Positions 37,203 through 46,835 of a stretch of DNA of 64,000 nucleotides are shown in pieces. Source of the DNA: Methylosinus sporium (GTDB lineage Bacteria; Pseudomonadota; Alphaproteobacteria; Rhizobiales; Beijerinckiaceae); assembly GCF_003113265.1 (NCBI RefSeq), contig NZ_PUIV01000002.1, positions 151,867-215,866 on the forward strand, read 5' to 3'. Both the position numbers and the translations under genes were made by a program. Under the pieces are notes generated by a model that saw only the letters and a list, made by a program, of their open reading frames with translations, was not told where the DNA came from and did no database searches. Positions within the stretch are counted from its first letter, which is position 1. The number at the start of each line of letters is the position of its first letter.

Positions 37203-37414
37203 AATTCGATCCGGCCCCTCCCTCGGACGGCTCGGGAACGGCGGTCCCCGGCCGTCGAGATGAATGCGTCGATAGTTTATCTGCGTAATTTTACCGAAAG
37301 ACGACATGTCGGCGCGTCGTGGGGCGAATCGGCGCTGTCTCCGGCGGCTCGGCCGGGCGGAGGCAGTCAAATCGCCGCTTCCCTTCGCCCCCCGGCGCTG
37401 CTATCCCCGCCGCC

Positions 37415-39220
37415 ATGACGACGCGCAAGATCGACACTATCCGCAATTTCTCCATCGTCGCGCATATCGACCACGGCAAGTCCACGCTCGCCGACCGGCT
37501 GATCCAGGCGACGGGGACCGTCGCCGCGCGCGACATGGTGGAGCAGGTGCTCGATTCGATGGATATCGAGCGCGAGCGCGGCATCACCATCAAGGCGCAG
37601 ACGGTGCGCCTCGACTATAAGGCCAAGGACGGCAAGGATTACGTCCTGAACCTCATGGACACGCCCGGCCATGTCGACTTCGCCTATGAGGTCTCGCGCT
37701 CGCTGAAGGCCTGCGAAGGCTCGCTGCTCGTCGTCGACGCCAGCCAGGGCGTCGAGGCGCAGACGCTCGCCAATGTCTATCAGGCGCTCGACGCCGGCCA
37801 TGAGATCGTGCCGGTCTTGAACAAGATCGACCTACCGGCGGCCGAACCCGACCGCATCCGGCAACAGATCGAGGACGTCATCGGCCTCGACGCCGCCGAC
37901 GCCGTGCTGATCTCCGCCAAGACCGGCATCGGCATTCCCGATGTGCTGGAGGCGATCGTCACCCGCCTGCCGCCGCCGCAGGGCGACGAGGAGGCGCCGC
38001 TCAAGGCGATGCTGGTCGATTCTTGGTACGACGCCTATCTCGGCGTCGTCGTGCTGGTGCGCGTCATCGATGGGCGGATGCGCAAGGGTCAGAAGATTCT
38101 GATGATGGGCACGAACGCCCATTACGAGATCGACAAGATCGGCGTGTTCAAGCCCAAGATGCTGGATGTCGCCTCGCTCGGTCCCGGCGAGGTCGGCTTC
38201 ATCACCGCGCAGATCAAGCAGGTGGCCGACACGCGCGTCGGCGACACCATCACCGAAGATAAAAAGCAATGCGCAGAGCCGCTGCCGGGCTTCAAGCCGG
38301 CGCAGCCGGTGGTGTTCTGCGGCCTCTTCCCGGTGGACGCGGCGGATTTCGAGGATTTGCGCGCCGCCATCGGCAAGCTGCGCCTCAATGACGCGAGCTT
38401 TTCCTACGAGATGGAGACCTCCGCGGCGCTCGGCTTCGGCTTCCGCTGCGGCTTCTTGGGCCTGCTGCATCTCGAGATCATTCAAGAGCGCTTGCGCCGC
38501 GAGTTCGATCTCGATCTCATCGCGACAGCGCCTTCGGTCGTCTATAAGATCAAGCTGACCAATGGCGAGGAGATCGAGCTGCACAATCCGGCCGATATGC
38601 CGGATGTCGTGAAGATCGACGAGATTCTCGAGCCCTGGATCCGTGCGACCATCATGACGCCGGATGATTATCTCGGCGCCGTGCTGAAACTCTGTCAGGA
38701 TCGGCGCGGCGTGCAGATCGATCTCAATTATGTCGGCAAGCGCGCCATGGCGGTCTATGACCTGCCGCTCAACGAGGTGGTGTTCGACTTCTACGATCGC
38801 TTGAAGTCGATCTCCAAGGGCTACGCCAGCTTCGACTATCACATCACCGATTATCGCGTCGGCGATCTCGTCAAGATGAGCATATTGGTGAACGCCGAGC
38901 CGGTGGACGCTCTGTCCATGCTGGTGCATCGCACACGCGCCGATTCCCGCGGCCGGCAAATGTGCGAGAAGCTCAAGGAGCTGATCCCGCCGCATATGTT
39001 CCAAGTGCCGATTCAGGCGGCGATCGGCGGCAAGATCATCGCCCGCGAGACCGTGCGCGCCTTCCGCAAGGATGTGACGGCAAAATGCTATGGCGGCGAC
39101 GCGACCCGCAAGCGCAAGCTGCTCGAGAAGCAGAAGGAAGGCAAAAAGAAGATGCGCCAGTTCGGCCGCGTGGAGATTCCGCAGGAGGCGTTTATCGCGG
39201 CGTTGAAGATGGAGGATTAG
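37415..39220 (+). CDS. lepA: Elongation factor 4 (LepA)
   Basis: A 601-residue translational GTPase. G-motifs include AHIDHGKST, the DTPGH of G3 (MDTPGHVDF) and NKID; the C-terminal LepA-specific domain ends [23 protein letters not shown]. LepA promotes back-translocation and ribosome assembly. The ATG at 37415 gives the usual [20 protein letters not shown] start. The 3' end is repeated, with a deletion, 1.74 kb downstream (40959-41033). The upstream 212 bases are a divergent promoter region shared with the DUF6270-like gene. Confidence 0.96.
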   Translation: MTTRKIDTIRNFSIVAHIDHGKSTLADRLIQATGTVAARDMVEQVLDSMDIERERGITIKAQTVRLDYKAKDGKDYVLNLMDTPGHVDFAYEVSRSLKACEGSLLVVDASQGVEAQTLANVYQALDAGHEIVPVLNKIDLPAAEPDRIRQQIEDVIGLDAADAVLISAKTGIGIPDVLEAIVTRLPPPQGDEEAPLKAMLVDSWYDAYLGVVVLVRVIDGRMRKGQKILMMGTNAHYEIDKIGVFKPKMLDVASLGPGEVGFITAQIKQVADTRVGDTITEDKKQCAEPLPGFKPAQPVVFCGLFPVDAADFEDLRAAIGKLRLNDASFSYEMETSAALGFGFRCGFLGLLHLEIIQERLRREFDLDLIATAPSVVYKIKLTNGEEIELHNPADMPDVVKIDEILEPWIRATIMTPDDYLGAVLKLCQDRRGVQIDLNYVGKRAMAVYDLPLNEVVFDFYDRLKSISKGYASFDYHITDYRVGDLVKMSILVNAEPVDALSMLVHRTRADSRGRQMCEKLKELIPPHMFQVPIQAAIGGKIIARETVRAFRKDVTAKCYGGDATRKRKLLEKQKEGKKKMRQFGRVEIPQEAFIAALKMED

Positions 39221-39266
39221 ACTGCTAAAGGCGAAATTGCATTGTGCTATTTAGGGATTTGTTACG

Positions 39267-40340
39267 ATGAGCGAGAGCCTGTCATCGATCGAGAAAGGAA
39301 AAGACTCGGCTTCCGGGGGGCATGACTATGCCGTTATGCTCCCATGCTCTCCAGACTCTTTTGGAGAGTTTATCTCTGGGCTTCTCGGAAAACCCCAGGT
39401 TATCGAAGGATACGTTGATGGGTATTTTGAATTATCCCGAGACGATATCGTAAACATATTTCACCTCGTGAATCAGCGCATCGCTCAGCAAAATGAAGCT
39501 CAGTTGATTCAATTTTCTGTGCTAATAAGCTACGACGACAATTCAACCGTTATATTGAACTCTCTGCAAGACTTTATGACGTATGCAGAAGTAAAATCTC
39601 GCGTATCAATCGGATTCCAATTGTCGTGGACATATCTTGTGAAGTTTATTGGGAAGCAGGTCCCCGAGAAGCAGACTATCGACGTTTCATACCGAACTGG
39701 CCGCCTCTCTCGATACTCGTCTCGCCTGACTACAAGTAGTGAGAAGGGAGAGTTATATAATGGGTTTTATTTCAGAATCTGTCATACTGCGCGAAGCTGG
39801 GGGGTTGACATAGAGTCTTTATTGACGGGCCACCTTGGCGCTCTTAAAAGAGCAAATACGTCTGATTTTCGGCTATGGATTTCCGAGCGTATCGGATTTA
39901 TTTCATTCTTTATTTGTACAGTTCTATTTATTATTTCAAATATTGGCCTGATTTTTACGATTAAAACGCATAGCGAGACCCAAACACGTGAATTTTCCAC
40001 GCGTCTTGCGAGTGTGTCGGATAAGAACGGCGAAGCAATCATGTATTTAGCGAGCCAGGGCATTGGCGGAGGAGTGGCGTCGTATTTAGTATATATACTT
40101 GTATATATGATGATAACAATAATATTTATTATATTCTTTGCAATTATATTAAGATCTGTATTGCACTATTCGCCAACTGGTGCGCTCCTTCTTACAAATC
40201 AGGCTGAATCAGAATATGAGTTCCAGCAACGTGAGCTTTCAAAGTCGTGGTTGGATTCCTCAATCGCGATTGTCGGGGCTCTAATCGTCGGCGTCGCGTC
40301 AAATTTCTTATTTTTGTGGATTACGACACATTGGATGTAG
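39267..40340 (+). CDS. Orphan membrane protein in AT-rich insertion
   Basis: A 357-residue protein I do not recognise. Residues 1-205 are soluble and mixed alpha/beta (GKPQVIEGYVDGYFELSRDD, FSVLISYDDNSTVIL, KQTIDVSYRTGRLSRYSS); three hydrophobic segments follow at about 210-231, 270-297 and 332-352. Base composition is far more A+T-rich than its neighbours, especially 40081-40160, and it uses TTA, ATA and AGA codons that are rare elsewhere here, so recent transfer is likely. A soluble sensor-like domain plus C-terminal membrane helices recalls abortive-infection effectors, but this is only a hypothesis. It lies between lepA and yefM-yoeB. Confidence 0.8.
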   Translation: MSESLSSIEKGKDSASGGHDYAVMLPCSPDSFGEFISGLLGKPQVIEGYVDGYFELSRDDIVNIFHLVNQRIAQQNEAQLIQFSVLISYDDNSTVILNSLQDFMTYAEVKSRVSIGFQLSWTYLVKFIGKQVPEKQTIDVSYRTGRLSRYSSRLTTSSEKGELYNGFYFRICHTARSWGVDIESLLTGHLGALKRANTSDFRLWISERIGFISFFICTVLFIISNIGLIFTIKTHSETQTREFSTRLASVSDKNGEAIMYLASQGIGGGVASYLVYILVYMMITIIFIIFFAIILRSVLHYSPTGALLLTNQAESEYEFQQRELSKSWLDSSIAIVGALIVGVASNFLFLWITTHWM

Positions 40341-40410
40341 GTGCGGTGTCCCGGTTTCGAGCGCTCTTGGCCCGGAGCATGAGCCGCGTAACCAAATTTG
40401 TGGCTTGTTA

Positions 40411-40430
40411 ATGTACCCGTTCGCGTACAT
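40411..40430. promoter_or_regulatory. yefM-yoeB operator palindrome
   Basis: atgtac (40411-40416) and gtacat (40425-40430) are inverted arms with an 8-base spacer that is itself partly palindromic. It ends 9 bases before the yefM ATG. The E. coli YefM operator has TGTACA cores, in agreement. The wider context ttaatgtac-N8-gtacata is almost that of the higBA operator. Confidence 0.65.
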
Positions 40431-40439
40431 ATTCCCACC

Positions 40440-40694
40440 ATGCGCACCACCTCCTACAGCGACCTCCGCAAGAATCTCGCCGCGACGCTCGACCGCGTGA
40501 CCGAGGATCACGAGCCCGTGGTCATCACCCGTGACCGCGGCAAGCCGGCCGCCGTGCTCATCTCGCTCGAGGATTTCGCCTCCTATGAGGAGACCGCGCA
40601 TCTGTTGAAGAGCCCGCGCAACGCCGAGCGGCTGCGCGCGGCGATCGAGCAGCTCGATGCTGGCCAGGGCAAAGAGCATAAGCTCTCGGAATGA
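40440..40694 (+). CDS. yefM: YefM-type antitoxin
   Basis: An 84-residue Phd/YefM antitoxin: MRTTSYSDLRKNLAATLDRVTEDHEPVVITRDRGKPAAVLISLEDFASYEETAHLL contains the N-terminal DNA-binding fold (residues 1-55) and a C-terminal toxin-binding tail. The ATG at 40440 is just behind the operator palindrome. Its stop overlaps the yoeB ATG by 4 bases. Base composition is back to the GC-rich level of the chromosome. Confidence 0.92.
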   Translation: MRTTSYSDLRKNLAATLDRVTEDHEPVVITRDRGKPAAVLISLEDFASYEETAHLLKSPRNAERLRAAIEQLDAGQGKEHKLSE

Positions 40695-40945
40695 AGCTCG
40701 TCTTCGCGGAGCAGGCCTGGGAGGATTACCTCTATTGGCAGGCGCAGGACGCAAAAATTCTCGAACGGCTGAACGCCCTCCTCAGGGAATGCCAACGCAC
40801 GCCATTTGCAGGGACGGGAAAGCCGGAACCTGTGCGCGGCAATCTGCGCGGCTGGTGGTCCAGGCGCATCACGCTCGAGCACCGGCTGATTTATCGCGTG
40901 GAGGGCGAAAGCTTGTTGATCGCGCAGTGCCGGTATCGTTATTGA
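40691..40945 (+). CDS. yoeB: YoeB-type toxin
   Basis: An 84-residue YoeB ribosome-dependent mRNA endonuclease. The family pattern is complete: MKLVFAEQAWEDYLYWQ at the start, NALLRECQRTPFAGTGKPEPVRGNLRGWWSRRI in the core (catalytic Glu and Arg) and HRLIYRVEG...CRYRY with the terminal His/Tyr. It cleaves mRNA at the A site when YefM is lost. The stop is followed after 13 bases by the decayed lepA tail. Confidence 0.93.
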   Translation: MKLVFAEQAWEDYLYWQAQDAKILERLNALLRECQRTPFAGTGKPEPVRGNLRGWWSRRITLEHRLIYRVEGESLLIAQCRYRY

Positions 40946-40958
40946 TGGCGGGCGCATG

Positions 40959-41033
40959 GAGAAGCAGAAGGAAGGCGGCCGCGTGGAGATTCCGCAGGAA
41001 GCCTTCATCGCTGCGCTGAAGATGGAAGATTAG
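40959..41033 (+). pseudogene. lepA: Decayed second copy of the lepA 3' end
   Basis: Encodes EKQKEG then [18 protein letters not shown] and a TAG, the exact LepA C-terminus except for a 21-base in-frame deletion (KKKMRQF missing). Across the 57 bases after the deletion, six bases differ from the intact lepA tail (39164-39220) and all six are synonymous. It lies in the same orientation as lepA, so lepA tail copies bracket the insertion 39221-40958. A chance ATG at 40956 would give a 25-residue peptide. Confidence 0.85.
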
Positions 41034-41122
41034 GGGCGCGGTCTCGGGCGCGTGTCACGAATGGAAATGCACGGGCGAGTGATCGGAAAGGCGCCGCGAC
41101 CTCCCCCTCGATGCCTTTTCTC

Positions 41123-41162
41123 AATCCGATAGCGCGAAGCGGGGGAGGGCTGGGGAGGGGGC
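41123..41162 (-). repeat. Dispersed C-rich intergenic repeat unit
   Basis: Read on the minus strand it matches 15625-15665 over about 40 bases with only a few differences; both end in gcgctatcggatt. It lies directly next to the ecm stop codon and after the lepA remnant. A third G/C-rich relative lies at 52291-52364. Confidence 0.6.
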
Positions 41163-41163
41163 T

Positions 41164-43146
41164 TTAAGCCCGCCCCTCCACGCTCTTCTCGATGATCTGC
41201 GCGAGATCGGTCATGATCGCGTTGAGATCATAGTTCTTCGGCGTGTAGACGGCGGCCACGCCATTCTCGCGCAAGAGCTTCTCATCGGCCGGTGGAATGA
41301 TGCCGCCGACGACGAGCGGCACTTCACTGAGGCCCTTTTCCTTCATCAGCCGCAGCACCTCATGGGCGAGCGTCACATGCGAGCCGGAGAGGATCGAAAG
41401 GCCGACACAATGCGCGCCTTCCTTCTGCGCCGTCTCGACCAGCTCGGCCGGGGTCGAGCGAATGCCGGCGTAGATCACCTCGAAGCCGGCGTCGCGGGCG
41501 CGCACGGCGATCTGCTCGGCGCCGTTGGAATGGCCGTCGAGGCCCGGCTTGCCGACCAGAAATTTGGCGCGCTGGCCGATCTTGGTGGAGACGCGCTGCA
41601 CCTCCTCGCGCACCGCGTCGAGCTGGCCGCCGACCTGCCGCGCCGTGGAGGAGACGCCCGTCGGCGCGCGATATTCGCCGAACACGCCGCGCAGCACGGC
41701 GCCCCATTCGCCCGTCGTCACGCCCGCCTTGGCGGCGGCGATCGAGGGCTCGACCATATTGCGGCCTTCCTTGGCGGCGCGGACAAGCTCGTCCAGCGCA
41801 GCTTGCGCGGCCTTGGCGTCGCGCTGCGCGCGCCAGGCGTTCAGCCGCGCGATCTGCTCGGCCTCGACATGCTCGGGCACGACCATGATCTGATTGTCGC
41901 CCGCGGTGAGCGGCGAGGGCTCGCCCTCGGTGAATTTATTGACGCCGACGACGATCTGCTCGCCGGCCTCGATCGCCTCGAGCCGCGCAGTATTGCTCTC
42001 GACGAGCTTGGATTTCATATAACCGGCCTCGACCGCAGCGGCGGCGCCGCCCAGCTCGTCGATCTTCTTCAACTCGGCGACGGCCTCTTCCTTCAGCGCC
42101 GCGACCTTTTTGGCGATGGCTGGATTGCCGTCGAAAATATCGCCATATTCCAGCAGATCGGTCTCATAGGCCATGATCTGCTGCATGCGCAGCGACCATT
42201 GCTGATCGAAGGGTCGCGGCAGGCCGAGCGCCTCGTTCCACGCCGGCAGCTGAACGGCGCGGGCGCGCGCGTTCTTCGACAGCACGACGGCCAGCGACTC
42301 GATCAATATGCGATAGACGTTGTTCTCCGGCTGCTGCTCGGTGAGGCCGAGAGAATTCACCTGCACGCCATAGCGGAAGCGGCGGGATTTCTCGTCCGTG
42401 ACGCCATAGCGGTCTCGCGTGATCTCGTCCCACAGCTCGACGAAAGCGCGCATCTTGCACAGCTCTGTGACGAAGCGCATCCCGGCGTTGACGAAGAAGG
42501 AGATGCGGCCGACCACCTCGGCGAAATCCTTTTCCGAGAGGCCGGCCGTCTTCACGCCGTCGAGAATGGCGCAAGCCGTCGCGAGCGCATAGGCCAGCTC
42601 CTGCGCCGGCGTCGCGCCGGCCTCCTGCAGATGGTAGGAGCAGACATTCATCGGGTTGAACTTCGGACACTCTTTCGTGGTGAAGAGGATGAGATCCTGC
42701 GTCAGCCGCAGCGATTGCGCCGGCGGGAACACATAAGAGCCGCGCGACAGATATTCCTTGATGATGTCGTTCTGCGTCGTGCCCTGCAGTTTTCCACGCG
42801 GCGCGCCTTGCTCGTCCGCCGCCGCAATGTAGAGCGCGAACAGCCAGACGGCGGTGGCGTTGATGGTCATCGACGTGTTCATATCCGCGATTGGAATGCC
42901 GTCGAACAGCGTGCGCATGTCGCCGAGATGCGACACCGGCACGCCGACCTTGCCGACCTCGCCGCGCGAGAGAATGTGATCGCTGTCATAGCCGGTCTGG
43001 GTCGGCAGATCGAAAGCGATGGAGAGACCCGTCTGGCCCTTGGCGAGGTTGGAGCGATAGAGGAGATTCGACTCCTTGGCCGTGGAATGGCCGGCATAGG
43101 TGCGGAACAGCCAGGGCTTGTCGTGACGCGGTGCGGATTCGGTCAT
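41164..43146 (-). CDS. ecm: Ethylmalonyl-CoA mutase (coenzyme B12-dependent)
   Basis: A 660-residue single-chain acyl-CoA mutase. The catalytic domain (about 10-480) is followed by a B12-binding domain with the DxHxxG motif at residues 537-542 (GLDGHSNG). Overall it matches the MeaA/Ecm type, which converts ethylmalonyl-CoA to methylsuccinyl-CoA, rather than methylmalonyl-CoA mutase; the nearby ccr gene supports this. It acts in glyoxylate regeneration for the serine cycle. gagggacc precedes the ATG. An AT-richer outer-membrane protein gene separates it from ccr. Confidence 0.92.
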   Translation of the reverse strand: MTESAPRHDKPWLFRTYAGHSTAKESNLLYRSNLAKGQTGLSIAFDLPTQTGYDSDHILSRGEVGKVGVPVSHLGDMRTLFDGIPIADMNTSMTINATAVWLFALYIAAADEQGAPRGKLQGTTQNDIIKEYLSRGSYVFPPAQSLRLTQDLILFTTKECPKFNPMNVCSYHLQEAGATPAQELAYALATACAILDGVKTAGLSEKDFAEVVGRISFFVNAGMRFVTELCKMRAFVELWDEITRDRYGVTDEKSRRFRYGVQVNSLGLTEQQPENNVYRILIESLAVVLSKNARARAVQLPAWNEALGLPRPFDQQWSLRMQQIMAYETDLLEYGDIFDGNPAIAKKVAALKEEAVAELKKIDELGGAAAAVEAGYMKSKLVESNTARLEAIEAGEQIVVGVNKFTEGEPSPLTAGDNQIMVVPEHVEAEQIARLNAWRAQRDAKAAQAALDELVRAAKEGRNMVEPSIAAAKAGVTTGEWGAVLRGVFGEYRAPTGVSSTARQVGGQLDAVREEVQRVSTKIGQRAKFLVGKPGLDGHSNGAEQIAVRARDAGFEVIYAGIRSTPAELVETAQKEGAHCVGLSILSGSHVTLAHEVLRLMKEKGLSEVPLVVGGIIPPADEKLLRENGVAAVYTPKNYDLNAIMTDLAQIIEKSVEGRA

Positions 43147-43257
43147 GTGTTCGGTCCCTCCGGCCGGGTCGATAACACATGACGCTATTCAGGTGAAAGC
43201 GCTCCGGTGGAGCCGACCACTGGCGTTGGGGGTGGCGGCGCGGCCGGAACCGATCAA

Positions 43258-44358
43258 TTACCTCGACTCTCTAAAATCGAAGTAGTGGCTGACGCCGATT
43301 CTCACGCTGTGCAGATTTGCAGAGATATTGTTGGCCGTAATATTAGCGCTGGTCGATATAAATAGTCCACTCCCCGAGGCTGCGCTCACATTGAAATTGG
43401 TCCAAACCGGTCTCGATTCGAATCTCGTGTGGCGATATTCAACCTTCAAACTCCACGATGGACTGAATACGCGCTCCCAGCCTGCGCCAAATGTTATGCC
43501 GTCGAGACCAAAATTCTCGTCTTGATAAATGAACTTGCCGTAAGTGTAGCCGGCCAACGCATAGACGAGGTCGGTCTGGTCGACAAGATAGCCTATTCGA
43601 CCGAGCGCGCTCGCCATCCACGAGCTTTCCACCACGGCATGAGACGAACCAAAGCCAGCGCATGGGGAGGGGCTGCATGAATAATTGAGCTTGCTCTGGA
43701 AGCCTTTTGTCGGGACGTTGATGCGCGAAAGCGTCGTTTCGGCCTGTATTCCTAAAACAAAGTTCCCATCCAAAAGAAAATTATATCCCAAGTACATATC
43801 TGCGAGTGCGCCCCACGCCCGGCTTCCGGTCGACGTTCCAATCCTGTTGCTGCTCGAGTCGCTGCTCGGCGGGGGCGAAAAACAGCAACTCGGTCCTATC
43901 GGTCCTATATACGAACTGGCATACAGTTCTCGTTCGAAATGCGTTAGAGAGCTCGCGACCCCTCCAGGCCCAGCGGAAAACCCGACAAAAAAAGCGCTCC
44001 ATCCCGGCGATTGCTCGGAGATAGGGATCGCCGTCGGGCGTGCATCAGAAGGAGGAAGCTGTCGGTTCGGCTCAGATTTGTTCGCGTCGCTCCCAGGCTC
44101 CGCCCGGCCGGAGTGAGCTCTCATTCGAGAGGCGTCTACCGTTTTTCTATTTGCCAATTCGATCTGCCGGATCCTGCTCTTTAGCGTCTTGTTTTCGTTT
44201 TCTAACGCTTCGAGACGGGCGTTGCGCTTTTCGAGCGCTTCCAGCCGTTGCGAAATCACATCCAAAGATCGCGATGCATCAGATGTTTCTGCGATGCCCG
44301 TGTTCAAAGTAAGGAGCGAATTGAGAAGGCCTATCGCCAGATAATGTTTGGCGCCCAT
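43258..44358 (-). CDS. Outer-membrane beta-barrel protein with N-terminal coiled coil
   Basis: A 366-residue exported protein: signal peptide about 1-23, then a short coiled coil (about 30-70, ISQRLEALEKRNARLEALENENKTLKSRIRQIE), a Ser/Pro-rich linker, and an Omp25/RopB-like barrel from about residue 118 (GWSAFFVGFSAG) to the end (LHSVRIGVSHYFDF). Strands such as YLGYNFLLDGNFVLGIQAE and GWERVFSPSWSLKVEYRHTRF are typical. The coiled coil could trimerise it or reach peptidoglycan. Lower GC than its neighbours suggests acquisition. It shares a divergent promoter region (44359-44603) with ccr. Confidence 0.8.
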   Translation of the reverse strand: MGAKHYLAIGLLNSLLTLNTGIAETSDASRSLDVISQRLEALEKRNARLEALENENKTLKSRIRQIELANRKTVDASRMRAHSGRAEPGSDANKSEPNRQLPPSDARPTAIPISEQSPGWSAFFVGFSAGPGGVASSLTHFERELYASSYIGPIGPSCCFSPPPSSDSSSNRIGTSTGSRAWGALADMYLGYNFLLDGNFVLGIQAETTLSRINVPTKGFQSKLNYSCSPSPCAGFGSSHAVVESSWMASALGRIGYLVDQTDLVYALAGYTYGKFIYQDENFGLDGITFGAGWERVFSPSWSLKVEYRHTRFESRPVWTNFNVSAASGSGLFISTSANITANNISANLHSVRIGVSHYFDFRESR

Positions 44359-44603
44359 TACCTACCCCTAATTCTTAGTCGAAACTTAATATACTCATGG
44401 TTCGGCGCCAGCGCTATGGTCGGGCTCCCGGCAACGCTGACGCTGGTACCTCATTTTGGTCTTCCTCGCCAGCGTTTTTTGCAGCGCCGAGCGGGCCCGC
44501 CAGAGGCCGCACGAAAACCGCTCTGTTCAGGCGAATGCCCGCCGTATATGTATGCCTGCCGCAATGTGCAGTCGGCCAAGAAGAATTCCCGAGGAGCCAG
44601 ACG

Positions 44604-45860
<1,257 letters not shown>

Positions 45861-45876
45861 CGTGAACAGCGTGTCG

Positions 45877-45905
45877 ATCGCTCGGGCGACCTGAGTCCGA
45901 GCGAT
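45877..45905 (+). terminator. Hairpin after ccr
   Basis: atcgctcgg (45877-45885) and ccgagcgat (45897-45905) pair perfectly with an 11-base loop, 17 bases past the ccr stop. A T-rich stretch follows only further on (45931-45943), so this may be a 3' end stabiliser or a weak terminator. Confidence 0.5.
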
Positions 45906-45945
45906 TGACCGCCGCGAAGTCATATGAGAGATTTTAATTAATTGC

Positions 45946-45999
45946 ATACGACAGCACAGAGGCCAGCACAGCCGATCGGGCGTGACTGCGCTGTCGTAT
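45946..45999. repeat. 10-bp inverted repeat upstream of the ABC operon
   Basis: atacgacagc (45946-45955) and gctgtcgtat (45990-45999) are perfect inverted arms 34 bases apart. They follow a short AT-rich stretch (attttaattaatt). The pair may be an operator for the ABC operon that starts at 46113, or a terminator of ccr; the sequence alone does not decide. Confidence 0.45.
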
Positions 46000-46112
46000 C
46001 GTGCGCGCGCGCGCCGATGTGATGCCGGGTCGGACGGGCGCTTCGAGGCGACTTCCCACGCTATGCGCGGAAAGCTGCGAGAACAGCCCTCGGCGTCGGG
46101 AGGCGATTTCGC

Positions 46113-46835
46113 ATGTTGGAAGCGCGCGAGCTGACCAAGAGATATGAGGGCAAGGCGGATCGCCCCGCCCTCGACCGGCTGAATCTGCATATTCCCGGCG
46201 GCGAGGCGTTCTGTCTGCTCGGCCCCAATGGCGCCGGCAAGACGACGACCGTCAATCTCTTCCTCAATTTCATTGCGCCGACTTCCGGCCAGGCGCTCGT
46301 CGGCGGCGTCGATTCGGCGCGCGAGCCGCTCGAGGCGCGGCGTCGTCTCGCCTATATCCCTGAGACGGTGATGCTTTATGGCGCGCTCAGCGGGCTCGAG
46401 AATCTGGAATATTTCACCGAGATTTCCGGCGGCCGGCGCCTCGTGCGGGCGGAATTGCTCGCCCTGCTCGGCGAGGCCGGGCTCGCGGAGGAGGCGGCCT
46501 TTCGGCGCGTCTCGGGCTATTCCAAGGGCATGAGGCAGAAGGTCGGCGTCGCCGTCGCTCTGGCGCGGCGCGCGCAGGCGCTGCTGCTCGACGAGCCGAC
46601 CTCAGGCCTCGATCCGCTCGCCGCCAATGAATTCGCCGCTCTGGTCGAGAAGCTGCGCAAGCAGGGCATGGCGATATTGATGGTCACGCACGACCTCTTC
46701 CTCGCCAAGCAATGCGGCACGCGCATCGGCGTGATGCAGGCGGGACGGCTCGTCTCCGTCTTCGGCGCCGATGACGTCGATCATCTCGGCCTCGAGCGCG
46801 CCTATCTCGAGCAGTTCAGAGGAGCGGCCGCATGA
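46113..46835 (+). CDS. ABC transporter ATP-binding protein (CcmA/NatA type)
   Basis: A 240-residue ABC ATPase. Walker A is GPNGAGKTTT, the signature is YSKGMRQKV and Walker B LLLDEPTSGLDP, the forms usual for ABC-2 type exporters. gggagg precedes the ATG at 46113. Its stop overlaps the next ATG by 4 bases, so it forms one transporter with the two following DUF3526-type permeases. The substrate is unknown; related triplets are often found with TonB receptors. Confidence 0.9.
   Translation: MLEARELTKRYEGKADRPALDRLNLHIPGGEAFCLLGPNGAGKTTTVNLFLNFIAPTSGQALVGGVDSAREPLEARRRLAYIPETVMLYGALSGLENLEYFTEISGGRRLVRAELLALLGEAGLAEEAAFRRVSGYSKGMRQKVGVAVALARRAQALLLDEPTSGLDPLAANEFAALVEKLRKQGMAILMVTHDLFLAKQCGTRIGVMQAGRLVSVFGADDVDHLGLERAYLEQFRGAAA

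Noticed and set aside
40956..41033. 25-codon frame at the lepA remnant as a real small gene
   Set aside because: Sequence is fully explained as the LepA C-terminus with a deletion and no ribosome-binding site is apparent; recorded as a pseudogene fragment.
41362..43182. 606-codon plus-strand frame over ecm
   Set aside because: Antisense shadow of the mutase gene.
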